64,000 nt of DNA from Imbricaverruca yamaguchii (taxonomy: Eukaryota > Arthropoda > Thecostraca > Neoverrucidae): positions 1 through 64,000 of the forward strand of contig JAOTOL010001064.1 of assembly GCA_034440575.1 (NCBI GenBank), written 5' to 3'. The first letter of the stretch is position 1. Every line of letters starts with the position of its first letter. The position numbers and the translations under genes were made by a program. Under the pieces are notes generated by a model. The model had not been told where the DNA came from, did not search any database, and saw only the letters and a program-made list of their open reading frames with translations. Positions 35,601-42,201 of this stretch are shown one piece after another.

Positions 35601-38600
35601 CAACGCAGTCGATGCGCCCGTAATCCCAAATAGCCAGCCAATGCCGGAGCTGGTGAATTCGGGACGTATTGCAGAGGGCGGCTTATATGTCACTTCATCA
35701 TACACTAAGTTGATTGAACCTATATGGAAATAACAGGAAAAGTCCGGCAACCTCCATACGATAACTTCGTTCCCGTGGCAAGGCTCTTATCCCCGATGTG
35801 CGTGCGACATATGTCCTTATCTGCTGGCCGTTGTTGTTTTGCTATTTTCCTCGACTGCTGTCACGTCCCCTTGCGCCACCGTCTGGCTGTCCGACCGTCC
35901 GACCGTCTGTTTGACCTTGTCCATTTGTCCGCAGAGGTACATCACCGGCAAGACCGGCACCCCCGACTACATGGCGCCAGAGGTGCTGCGGTCAGGCGGC
36001 GCTCACGGGGCACCCACCAGCTACAGCTTCGTGAGTACCGCTGCATGCTCTGCCCGTATCTCACGTCTGCCGACCACGGCCGTCCTCACACTCATCTCTC
36101 TCTCTCTTACTCCCACACTCCATCACTCTCTCACTCTCTCTCCATCTCTCCTTCTTCCTTTCCCTTCCCTTCCTTTCTCGCTTCTTCCCGTCATTCTCCT
36201 TGTAGTCTGGTACTGTGGTATTATGTTATGGTCTGGTATTGTGGTCTGGCATTGTGGTCTGATATTATGGTCTGGTATCATGGTCTGGTATCACAGTCTG
36301 GTATCATGGTCTGGTATCATGGTCTGGTATCATGGTTTGGTATCATGGTCTGGTATCATCGTCTAGTATCATGGTCTGGTATCATAGTCTAGTATCATGG
36401 TCTGGTATTGTGGTCTAGTGGCGACTGTCAGCTGTCTGCACGCGGTGAGGGCTGTTTGTTATCCTGGCTTGGCGGCGGCTGTGTGGCGTCTACTGTCTGA
36501 CGGAGTCAGTGGCGGGGTCCATCAGACGGCTGTCTGATGACGTCAGCGTGTTGGAGGTTGCCTGGTGTGTTGGTGGACTACCGGTGGTTGTTGTTGGTGG
36601 TCCCCGGTGGTGGTTGGCCCGACGGTGATCCCCGAATCTGAGAGCGGTGCCGACGGCGACCACGGCCGTGCGGTCATCAGCGACCGCCGTCGCGTGTCGG
36701 CGCGTGGGCGGACTGTCCCAGCCGGCCGGCCGGCCACCAACTGGGCCACTGGGTCACAGCCACGGCCGGGCCGCTGTTGCACCGTCGTGACACAACCGGG
36801 CCGGGGGGGGGGGCGGGGGTCCGCCGCCGACCGATCGACAGTCGGCCCGGCGGCGGCTTCGTGCCGCCGCGAGGTCACGCCCTGCCCGCCGCTCCGGTCG
36901 TGACCCGCTGGCTGGCCCGCCGCCGCCACCAGAGAGTGAAAGCCCGCCGCACTGGCCGGCGTCGACGGTCGCGTCGGCTGAGGCGTACCGTCCAACTTCG
37001 GCGAACTGTCTCCTGACTACGTCCGTAGAACTTTTAATGCGTGTAGGGGATGCGGCAGCTCAGTGGGAATGATATGTTGGTGGGGATGGAGGTGTTGTTG
37101 TTGTTGGTGGTGGTGGTGGTGGTGGTGGTGGTGATGATGGTGGTGGTGTGTGTTGTGTGTGTGCGAAAGTGGAGATTCGCGGGCTGCAGCTGGGCTCGGG
37201 TATCGCTGTCGCCCGAGGCGGGTCATGTCGTGTGGCCACCCGGTCAAACACACAAGCCACTCCCACTTTGGTGAGAATGCCAAATTGGAAGGGCATGCCA
37301 AAGTCAGAGCGGGGAATAACGGTGAACATGTCTCACGGCCTTTCATCCGCACAACCATGAACATTGAGTAAGCGCTTGTCTCTGGGTGTGCAGCTTGCTT
37401 CCAGGAAGGCTCAGAAGGAGCCCTGTCGGCTGACTTTGACCCATTTATCTCTTGCGTTACAGGAGGCGGACCTTTGGAGCCTGGGAGTGATCGCCTTCGA
37501 GCTGATCGTCGGCCAGCTGCCCTTCAAAGGTCGCGAAGTGATCGACCTTGAATTGTGAGTACGACACCAGCGTTATGACTGTCCGCTGTCCGCAAACACC
37601 TTTCACTTGGTAACGCAGCCTACGCACGACGCCGTGTCTGTCAGTGTCGGTCTCTGTCGGTTCCTGTCGGTCTCTGTCGGTTCCTGTCGGTCTCTGTCGA
37701 CCCCTGTCGCCGACCACACGACATCGCACCGGCGTGATCCGGGTGAAGACAGTTGTACCGACCGCATATCCGCTCTGCACTGTGGACCACCGGCCAACGC
37801 ACTGAAATTGCGAAATTTGCGCCGATGATGACACCTACCACAAGCTTGTTTTGAACTCATGCGGGCGGTGCTTTGAATTCACGAATAGATTACCAGGAAA
37901 CTTCACAACAAACACCTTTGGTAATTGTATAGCTGAGCTGGTAGTTAGTAGTTGTAGCCGTACTAGTCACCGTGGCGCATCAGTGCCATTTAAATCAGGA
38001 AGAGATACGGTGCTGCTGTCACCATGAACTTTTGCCCGCACATTTTGCTATCATATTGCCAAATAATTTCGACCTCATCAGCGGTTTGGGCGTCCTCGCC
38101 TGTAATCCACTCTTTTTCACTCACTCAAGATAAATTTATTCGCCAACCATACTTAAGAAAAGTTAATTCACCAGCCAGCGGGCCAGACTGCTGCTCTGGC
38201 AGCTCGCCTCGTGGCCGAGTGCGGCCGTGTTTCCCCCGGATCGGTGGGTCCTTCCCCGCGCATGTGGGTCATGCTGTGTCGGCCAGCCAGCCCGTCGGTG
38301 GCCCGCGGGCGGCCGGGGCAGCCGGCGGCGCAAATAGCCGCCCCCGCCCCCGCCCCCGCCCCCGCCGGCACGCGTGCATTTAAAGGCCGACGAGGGCCCG
38401 GCGATCTTGAAATGGAAAATGGTGCGCGGCGCGTGGCGGCCGCGCGGCCTGGCCGACTGACCCAGTTAGGCGCGCTCTCCCAACGCCGTCAGCCAGCCAG
38501 AAAGTGAAAGGATTGGTGGCTGCGGCAGGCGGTCCACAGTTGCAGGGCGACCGCACCGTGACACGATGCTGGCAGTTGTTACATGGCAGTCGGCGGGCAC

Positions 38601-39384
38601 TGCTGACTGTAGGGGCAGACCGCCGGCTGTAGGGGCACACGACCGGCTGTAGGGGCAAAGCCGGCTGTTGGACACTGCCGACTGTAGGGGCACACTGCCG
38701 ACTGTAGGGGCACACTGCCGACTGTAGGGGTGCACTGCCGCACCGTGACACAATACAGGCAGCTGCTACATCATAACAGTCGGCGGGCACTACCGGCTAC
38801 AGCGGCACATGGCCGCCCGCCTCCCGCCGCTCCCTGTCCGCCACCGACCGCCGAGTAAAAATAGCCGGCCGTCGATGCGTGCCATCACTCGGACCGGCCG
38901 TCTGGGCTTACTTTCGCTGCCGGCTCATGTCCGACGGCCCCGGTGTGTGACGGGGTGGAGTGTGACGGGGTCTGTGTGTGACGGGGTGGTGTGTGTGACG
39001 GAGTGGAGTGTGACGGGGTGGAGTGTGACGGGGTCTGTGTGTGACGGTGTGTGTGTGACGGTGTGTGTGTGACGGGGTGGAGTGTGACGGTGGGGTGTGA
39101 CGGGGTGGGGTGTGTGTGACGGGGTCTGTGTGTGACAGGGTGGTGTGTGACGGGGTGGAGTGTGACGGGGTAATGTGTGACGGGGTAATGTGTGACGGGT
39201 GGAGTGTGACGGGGTGGAGTGTGACGGGGTGGTGTGTGTGTGTGACGGGGTGGAGTCTGACGTGTGACGGGCTCGGGTGCTACACTGTCTCCGGCTGGCT
39301 TTTGTGACGGCCGGGGTGTATGACGGCTGACCGTGACGTAGACAGCTGTATCTACTGTCAAACCCCTTCCGTTGACAGTAGATA

Positions 39385-39464
<80 letters not shown>

Positions 39465-42201
39465 ATATGTGTGTGTTCAAGTGTGGGCAATTGAGCATGC
39501 ACGCTCTTTGGTGACATCGTCCACTCTCGCTCCCCAGAGCAATCCTGAACGAGCAGCTTCAGCTTCCGCAGTCGTTCATGAACGAGACGTTCAGCCCGCT
39601 GGCCTACAGCGATAAGCCGCTGCTGCTGGCGGCGCTCAGCTTCGTGCGCAGCCTGGTGCAACGGAACCCGGAGGACCGGCTCACCGACGACGAGATCCCC
39701 AGCCACGTCCTGTTCAAGGTGAGAGAGCGCCTGGTGGTGGTGACCTGGTGAGCACCTGGTGACCTGGTGACACCAGCCGGGTGCGGCGTCCGCCGTCACG
39801 CTGTGCCATCTGAGCGGGGCGACGATGCTGGCCGGCAACAGACCGATAGCGGTGGGCGAGAGTTGGCTAAGATGCGGTCAGCCTCACGGCTGAGTGACGG
39901 TGGTTTCTTCGCCTTACAGTGTGGTGTTTATATCGATGGCGGTGACCTTATCTTCGTTGTTTATGGCGAATAAGTCCGGTGTCGGAGGTACTTTCCCAGC
40001 TGGTGCTTCGTGCCTCTGCACTCACCCTGCTGCATGCAGCTGGTTCGGTCGCGCCAGTGGTCAACCTGGTGCGTGTTGACTGAACGGCGCAACCCTCGGA
40101 TAGTTGTGTTCTGAATAGTGTACTGCAGGTGTAGGACTTTACGGATTAGTCGTATTTTCAACCGCAAACTGTACATTCGTCCCATCAGTAAATACCACTG
40201 ACTTAATGTTGCATTTTTGTGCCATCTCCTATGAAAGTGTAGCACCAAAAGATCAGCAGTGGCCATTAATGAATGACGATGTTACCAATGACCCCACCGT
40301 TAGGACCAGGGCGCCAGCATTATCAGCTTCGGTGATATTTGACTAGTGACTCCACCGTTAGCACCAGGGTGGCATAATTACCAGCGTCAGCGATACTTTA
40401 CTAATGACCCCACCGTCTGCCTTGGCTGGCAGCATTACCGGCTGCAGTGAGGGGTTTGACCGATGATGTTCTCGTCAGGATCTGGACTGGAACGCCATCA
40501 GCTCGGGCACCCACGACGACCCGCCGTTCGACATCCGGCGGGTCCTGCGCGAGGCGTCGCCTGAAAAGGAGGTGCAGCACGTCCCGTCCGTCTTCACCGG
40601 CGTGCGCTCCACGAGGCGCCAGAAACGCGAGAAGAAGGTGTCGCCCGGTGGATACGACCATCCGGTCAAGTACCTGGTGAGTGCCGCTTCGTCCGCAGCT
40701 GTGCCGGCCCACGTATGTGGGGCCCGAGTGTGTGCCCTTATTACGTGCCGTGCCGTCCCACATAATTCCCTTATATAATTTATAGAACGTGAAAAAAAAC
40801 AACATAAAAGCAGCGCCCATCGTTTCCAACGTGAAACTATTTTGATGTATCGATTCCAAACGTGCTCACTTTCAGGCCGATATTTATCCTTTATTGCCCA
40901 GATAGCATGCAGAATGCAAAACCAGGCAGTCTCCAGACTGGTACTTTGGTGTAGTGGGTCTAAAGTTCACGAGTAAAGCGTTGTGACTGTTTCTAGCTGT
41001 TGAGTTATTCACATTGCCATTTATTTTATCATCCAAATAGTGCATGTTCCCATAAGTTAATAACAATGCAACAACGTCCATATTTATACTTCACCAACAC
41101 GGAAGGAAATGTCACACGTCATAGTACAGAAGAATGTAAATATGTATCGCAAGTCAATCTTTTGGTGGTATATGCGCTAGCTTTCGCCTGATGGGCGCTG
41201 CAGATGTGCTTCTCCTGCCGAGTGCTTCCCATTCGTCCGTTATCCGCCACGGATCATTGCGACAGCTGACTGACGCTCCGATCGTCCGGCAGGACTACCA
41301 CTACTCGAACAGTCAGTTCGGCTGGTACAAGTCCAGTCTCGTGGGCCTCAGCTGCGACGACAGCTCAGAGGTGCTGCCAGAACTGCCCGCCTGCGCCGTC
41401 GACGACGACCTCGACACCTCCGCCGACCTGTACGGCGGCACCTTGATGGACGAAGTGCCCGGCCTGCTGGCGTTCGAGCGCGCCGCCAACGGCGAGTCGT
41501 TCACCTCGACGTCATCGTCGGCGACGACGGTCCGCGCGAGGTCCTTCAGGTCGATCCCGTCGCCGCCGCCGGCTCCTGTCGGGTCGGTCGCATCGCGCTC
41601 GTTGTCGCAGGTCGACCCGGACCTGTCCGCGTGGTCGTCGCGCCTCAGCAGCGGCGGCGACCAGTCGTTCGAGACGACGTCCTCGGCGCGCCGGGACGCG
41701 GTGATCCGGATGTCGGCGCCGCGCAGCCCCGACAGCTCGTACGGCGAGATGGAGCGGCGCTCGGACAGCACTGACGAGGGCGTGCCCGCGCCCGCCGCGC
41801 CGGTGCGCCGCATCGAGCTGTTCCCGCGCGTGCGCGTGTACGAGGTGGACGGCGCGACGCCGGCCACGCCGCCGCGCGGCGCCGCCGTAGACCGCCAGCC
41901 GGCCACGCCGCCGCGGCCGGCGACGCGGCAGCCGCACGACAGCGTGCGCGCCTCGACGCCGTTCTCGCCGCGCGCGCCGCCCGACACGCCGCTGTCGCCC
42001 ATCCTGCCGGCTCGCTCGCTGCGACCGCGGCCGGTCGCCGACCGGTCGCCGTCCCAGCTGCCGCCGCGCAAGCGCCGCCGCTTCCTGCAGCCGGTGATGT
42101 CGCCCGAGGCGCCGGCCCAGGTCGAGCCCGCCTACCGCCCGCTGCCTCCGTTCAGCTCGCTGCGCCTGCGCGCGCGCGCCAGGCCGGCCGGCCTGCATTG
42201 A
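17429..42201 (+). CDS. Divergent AGC-family Ser/Thr protein kinase (10 coding exons, 744 aa)
   Basis: Joined exons 17429-17639, 24045-24128, 29434-29631, 33902-34056, 34711-34821, 35935-36030, 37463-37554, 39538-39718, 40479-40676 and 41293-42201 total 2235 nt with all phases matching and a TGA at the end. The kinase domain spans residues 89 to about 375: glycine loop GSGGYG (96-101), ATP-anchoring K121, alphaC E132, catalytic loop YRDLKLEN (D223, K225, N228), DFG at 241-243, APE at 267-269, DLWSLG at 288-293 and the conserved Arg R363. A short AGC-like C-tail (DWNA..PPFDI, 379-394) follows, then a Ser/Pro/Ala/Arg-rich tail with PPRKRRR (699-705). The best resemblance is to the AGC kinase of MSK/RSK type, predicted to phosphorylate serine/threonine using ATP. 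No second kinase domain follows. The family call is firm; the subfamily and the first exon are less sure. Confidence 0.8.
18485..18645. repeat. Minisatellite, 37-41 bp units (intron 1)
   Basis: Four to five units begin GCGGACCTCGCTCTATGTTC at 18485, 18522, 18559 and 18600, with a last degenerate one near 18641. It leads directly into the 54-bp array. Confidence 0.85.
18646..19040. repeat. Minisatellite, 54-bp units (intron 1)
   Basis: About seven units marked by CGGT(G/A)GT(T/C)TG(C/T) at 18686, 18741, 18795, 18849, 18903, 18957 and 19008, sharing TGCTGCCACCTCCCGGT and CAGTTATTTTCG. Because 54 is a multiple of three it yields long repetitive pseudo-frames (VVCSVIF-type), which I do not regard as protein coding. 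Confidence 0.9.
19245..19877 (-). other. Unrecognised 210-codon minus-strand open frame
   Basis: An uninterrupted minus-strand frame beginning [19 protein letters not shown], with mixed, protein-like composition ([18 protein letters not shown] near its end) and no recognised domain or splice context. It lies inside intron 1 of the kinase gene, antisense to it. It could be a nested gene, a transposon remnant or chance; no homology is recognised. Confidence 0.25.
19871..20046. promoter_or_regulatory. Cluster of three CTCF-like core motifs
   Basis: GTGCCATCTATTGGCAC (19871-19887), ACTGCCATCTACTGG (19958-19972) and AACACCATCTACCAGGG (about 20030-20046) are, read in reverse, variants of the CTCF core CCASYAGRKGGCRSY. 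The middle one matches fully and the other two have one or more deviations. All point the same way, 72-88 bp apart. Alternatively they are three units of a degenerate repeat. Confidence 0.35.
20295..20425 (+). repeat. Dispersed repeat R3, copy 1
   Basis: Shares CCTTTGCAA..T, GCGG(C/T)CCACTGCAAC, AATCGCA..CTCAATCGAGTT and TCAAGCATCTTTTNNTGTCG in the same order with 22272-22446. Origin unknown; no coding frame. Confidence 0.65.
20426..21715. other. Intron 1 sequence, no gene seen
   Basis: Includes a small tandem duplication of ACAATGGAGTGATGCT at about 20742-20776. No other repeat or frame stands out. Confidence 0.4.
21716..21905. repeat. Degenerate tandem repeat (GGCGGGTA / CATCCGGCTGGTAC)
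   Basis: Successive phrases GGCGGGTACACGTGACCGGT, ATCCGGCTGGTACACATCCGG and CATCCGGCTGGCACATATCC recur at 25-35 bp spacing with many substitutions. It leads into the GC-rich block. Confidence 0.55.
21906..23300. other. GC/CpG-rich block in intron 1
   Basis: Very GC-rich, CpG-rich sequence giving simultaneous long open frames on both strands (up to about 256 codons, Arg/Ala/Pro-rich). Such overlapping frames are expected from base composition alone. It could hold an alternative promoter or first exon, but I see no frame with convincing protein character. R3 copy 2 lies at its left part. Confidence 0.35.
22272..22446 (+). repeat. Dispersed repeat R3, copy 2
   Basis: Collinear with 20295-20425, with about 45 extra bases between the CTCATG and AATTTGG/AAATTGG blocks. 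Same orientation, 2 kb apart. Confidence 0.65.
23902..23962. repeat. Two interlocked perfect inverted repeats
   Basis: Arm A CGTCGGACTCGACG (23902-23915) pairs perfectly with 23940-23953. Arm B GCGCAACGTCGTCG (23917-23930) pairs perfectly with 23949-23962. The order is A-B-A'-B', and A' and B' share five bases (23949-23953), so the two 14-bp helices overlap at their ends and compete. The structure lies 83 bp upstream of kinase exon 2. Confidence 0.9.
24045..24128 (+). CDS. Kinase exon 2 (start of kinase domain, residues 71-98)
   Basis: Acceptor TTTTTGTTGCAG|AG and donor GGCG|GTGAGT. Encodes [20 protein letters not shown] then FVKKLGSG, the beta1 strand and first half of the glycine-rich loop, which exon 3 completes to GSGGYG. 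Preceding Arg/Ser repeats (RSSRSTRST) offer a possible basic-directed phosphorylation region. Intron 2 phase 1. Confidence 0.85.
24250..24640. repeat. 12-bp minisatellite CACTGGTCCTGA (intron 2)
   Basis: About 30 tandem copies of CACTGGTCCTGA, with variants CACTAGTCCTGA and CACCAGTCCTGA toward the 3' end and two slightly longer units near 24320-24355. It begins about 120 bp after the exon 2 donor. Its 12-bp period gives an artificial Gly-Pro-Val-Ser-type minus-strand frame. Confidence 0.95.
24641..25341. other. Intron 2 sequence, no gene seen
   Basis: Open frames up to 176 codons exist (plus strand from 24893) but without recognisable motifs. The phrase ATCTCCGCTAGTTGCATG near 24901 recurs near 25849. 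Confidence 0.3.
25342..25384. repeat. Perfect hairpin, 17-bp arms
   Basis: Arm ATTCCGTGTTAAAAAGC (25342-25358), loop CCATTGTGA, and the exact reverse complement at 25368-25384. The arms are unique in the window. Confidence 0.95.
25606..26070 (+). other. Unrecognised open frame in intron 2 (154 codons from ATG)
   Basis: From ATG at 25606 the frame reads [20 protein letters not shown] and stays open to 26070. The first half looks protein-like, the rest is Arg/Pro/Ala-rich as expected from GC-rich DNA. No domain, splice donor or homologue is recognised. It could be an alternative first exon or nothing. Confidence 0.18.
26280..27620. other. GC/CpG-rich intron 2 block
   Basis: High GC and CpG with overlapping open frames on both strands, including a short (CCG)n run near 26570-26590. 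A 10-bp hairpin CTGCGGCGGG..CCCGCCGCAG lies at 27111-27140. I see no convincing coding sequence. Confidence 0.35.
28645..28671. repeat. Perfect hairpin, 10-bp arms
   Basis: AGCCACCACG (28645-28654), 7-nt loop, CGTGGTGGCT (28662-28671). In intron 2. Confidence 0.85.
28850..29400. repeat. Degenerate (T)GACCTGACC-type repeat region
   Basis: Recurrent CCTGACATCGATCC, TGACCTTGG, CCTGACC phrases at irregular spacing, including two adjacent copies of ACCAGATGTGTGTGACCTG near 29224-29262. It lies immediately upstream of exon 3. Confidence 0.55.
29434..29631 (+). CDS. Kinase exon 3 (glycine loop end to beta5, residues 99-164)
   Basis: Acceptor CTGCTCGCAG|GG, donor CTGC|GTGAGT. Completes GSGGYG and encodes [20 protein letters not shown] with the ATP-anchoring Lys at 121, then the short link to VERDIL (alphaC Glu132) and beta4-beta5 ([20 protein letters not shown]). 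Only 11 residues separate K121 and E132, about eight fewer than in PKA, so helix alphaB and part of alphaC are shortened. Enters and leaves in phase 1. Confidence 0.9.
29950..30380. repeat. Degenerate repeat of CAAGGACCCC / CAGGGCCCCT phrases (intron 3)
   Basis: Phrases such as TTTCAGGGCCCCTAAAAT, TTCAAGGACCCCTTCAGT and CTCAAGGACCACTCCTG recur, three of them within 30175-30225. It looks like an old tandem array; the texture is similar to 6300-6720. Confidence 0.4.
31410..31440. repeat. Perfect hairpin, 12-bp arms
   Basis: CGTCGGATCACC (31410-31421), loop TGCGACG, GGTGATCCGACG (31429-31440). Confidence 0.92.
32849..32922. repeat. Twin perfect palindromes side by side
   Basis: First hairpin: GCAGTAGCACAGGTG (32849-32863), loop TCAC, exact complement at 32868-32882. 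Four bases later a loop-free 36-bp palindrome: AGCAATGCCTCGTGTGCC (32887-32904) followed at once by its reverse complement (32905-32922). The two arms are unrelated in sequence. Confidence 0.95.
33592..33621. repeat. Perfect hairpin, 13-bp arms
   Basis: GACCAGCTGACCG (33592-33604), loop CAGA, CGGTCAGCTGGTC (33609-33621). In intron 3. Confidence 0.93.
33751..33785. repeat. Perfect hairpin, 13-bp arms
   Basis: GGATAGACAGAGC (33751-33763), 9-nt loop, GCTCTGTCTATCC (33773-33785). It lies 116 bp upstream of exon 4. Confidence 0.93.
33902..34056 (+). CDS. Kinase exon 4 (hinge to alphaE, residues 165-216)
   Basis: Acceptor TGTTGTTGCAG|CG, donor CACAAG|GTGAGT. Encodes [14 protein letters not shown] (hinge and alphaD start) and [18 protein letters not shown] (alphaE). 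Between them lie about a dozen residues more than in typical AGC kinases (around [13 protein letters not shown]), so the alphaD-alphaE linker is extended. Phase 1 in, phase 0 out. Confidence 0.85.
34711..34821 (+). CDS. Kinase exon 5 (catalytic loop and DFG, residues 217-253)
   Basis: Acceptor CCTTTTCAG|AAC, donor GAGTCG|GTAAGT. Encodes [20 protein letters not shown] then [17 protein letters not shown]: the YRD-type catalytic loop typical of AGC kinases with D223, K225 and N228, and the Mg-binding DFG at 241-243. All catalytic residues are intact. Phase 0 on both sides. Confidence 0.95.
34822..35934. other. Intron 5, no feature recognised
   Basis: A mixture of GC-rich and AT-rich sequence. 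Short imperfect duplications (AATCCACGCCACATCAGTC, about 34935-34975) are present. No coding frame stands out. Confidence 0.4.
35935..36030 (+). CDS. Kinase exon 6 (activation segment and APE, residues 254-285)
   Basis: Acceptor TTGTCCGCAG|AGG, donor AGCTTC|GTGAGT. Encodes [18 protein letters not shown] and a linker [12 protein letters not shown]. The GTPDYMAPE core is canonical, but the residue four before the GT threonine, normally the PDK1-phosphorylated Thr/Ser in (T/S)FCGT, is Gly258; nearby Thr257 and Thr260 could substitute. Phase 0 on both sides. Confidence 0.93.
36205..36420. repeat. 13-bp minisatellite TGGTCTGGTATCA (intron 6)
   Basis: About 15 tandem units of TGGTCTGGTATCA with A/G/T changes (TGGTCTGGTATTG, TAGTCTAGTATCA). 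It starts about 175 bp after the exon 6 donor, after a CT-rich stretch. Confidence 0.92.
36421..37462. other. Intron 6 remainder, with TGG microsatellite
   Basis: GC-rich 36.5-37.0 kb with composition-driven open frames only. A (TGG/TTG)n-type microsatellite runs at about 37090-37150. No gene seen. Confidence 0.45.
37463..37554 (+). CDS. Kinase exon 7 (alphaF and alphaG start, residues 286-316)
   Basis: Acceptor TTGCGTTACAG|GAG, donor GAATT|GTGAGT. Encodes [20 protein letters not shown] then [10 protein letters not shown]. The alphaF signature D-x-W-S-x-G is intact, although AGC kinases usually have DWWSLG and here it is DLWSLG. Phase 0 in, phase 2 out. Confidence 0.93.
37630..37705. repeat. 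20-bp minisatellite (intron 7)
   Basis: Three and a half units of GTCTCTGTCGGTTCCTGTCG, the last diverged. About 80 bp after the exon 7 donor. Confidence 0.88.
37706..38584. other. Intron 7, no gene seen
   Basis: The region 38165-38480 is GC-rich with a (CCCCCG)n-like run near 38340-38365. No coding frame with protein character. Confidence 0.4.
38585..38745. repeat. 20-bp minisatellite CTGTAGGGGCACACTGCCGA
   Basis: Six to seven units of about 20 bp in intron 7, some shortened, flanked by copies of CCGTGACACNATNCNGGCAG at 38554 and 38744. Confidence 0.85.
38935..39260. repeat. Minisatellite of GTGTGACGGGGTGGA units
   Basis: About 20 variable units built from GTGTGACGGGG plus TGGA, TGGT, TAAT or TCT linkers, in intron 7. 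Confidence 0.9.
39346..39387. repeat. Perfect hairpin, 16-bp arms, next to an AT tract
   Basis: CTGTATCTACTGTCAA (39346-39361), 10-nt loop, TTGACAGTAGATACAG (39372-39387). Confidence 0.95.
39389..39461. repeat. (AT)n microsatellite
   Basis: About 36 uninterrupted AT dinucleotides directly after the 16-bp hairpin and about 75 bp before exon 8. Confidence 0.97.
39538..39718 (+). CDS. Kinase exon 8 (alphaG-alphaI, residues 316-376)
   Basis: Acceptor CTCCCCAG|A (an AG two bases later is out of phase), donor TTCAAG|GTGAGA. Encodes [20 protein letters not shown] through [20 protein letters not shown] to HVLFK. It carries the conserved alphaH-alphaI Arg (R363) in NPEDRL and the H-x-x-F-K start of the AGC C-tail. 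Phase 2 in, phase 0 out. Confidence 0.9.
40285..40470. repeat. 58-bp minisatellite ending at exon 9
   Basis: Three units with CCACCGTTAGNACCAGG at 40294, 40352 and 40410 (exactly 58 bp apart), sharing ATTACCAGC..CAGNGATA. The array ends only some 10-30 bp before the exon 9 acceptor, so it contributes the polypyrimidine/branch region. Confidence 0.88.
40479..40676 (+). CDS. Kinase exon 9 (AGC C-tail, residues 377-442)
   Basis: Acceptor TTCTCGTCAG|GAT, donor TACCTG|GTGAGT. Encodes [19 protein letters not shown] (cf. the W..D....PPF of AGC tails), then [16 protein letters not shown] and a basic stretch [18 protein letters not shown]. The last residues with the first of exon 10 give YLDYHY, similar to the hydrophobic motif FxxF(S/T)Y but with His at the phospho-site. 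Phase 0 on both sides. Confidence 0.85.
41293..42201 (+). CDS. Kinase exon 10 (C-terminal tail and stop, residues 443-744)
   Basis: Acceptor CGTCCGGCAG|GAC; open to the TGA at 42199-42201. Starts [20 protein letters not shown] and then an acidic stretch ([16 protein letters not shown]). The rest is a low-complexity Ser/Pro/Ala/Arg-rich tail with several SP/TP dipeptides ([15 protein letters not shown]) and the basic patch PPRKRRRF (699-706), a candidate nuclear localisation signal. Probably intrinsically disordered. Two long frames on the minus strand here are GC-rich shadows. No AATAAA was spotted in the next 1.5 kb. Confidence 0.85.
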   Translation, partial: DYHYSNSQFGWYKSSLVGLSCDDSSEVLPELPACAVDDDLDTSADLYGGTLMDEVPGLLAFERAANGESFTSTSSSATTVRARSFRSIPSPPPAPVGSVASRSLSQVDPDLSAWSSRLSSGGDQSFETTSSARRDAVIRMSAPRSPDSSYGEMERRSDSTDEGVPAPAAPVRRIELFPRVRVYEVDGATPATPPRGAAVDRQPATPPRPATRQPHDSVRASTPFSPRAPPDTPLSPILPARSLRPRPVADRSPSQLPPRKRRRFLQPVMSPEAPAQVEPAYRPLPPFSSLRLRARARPAGLH

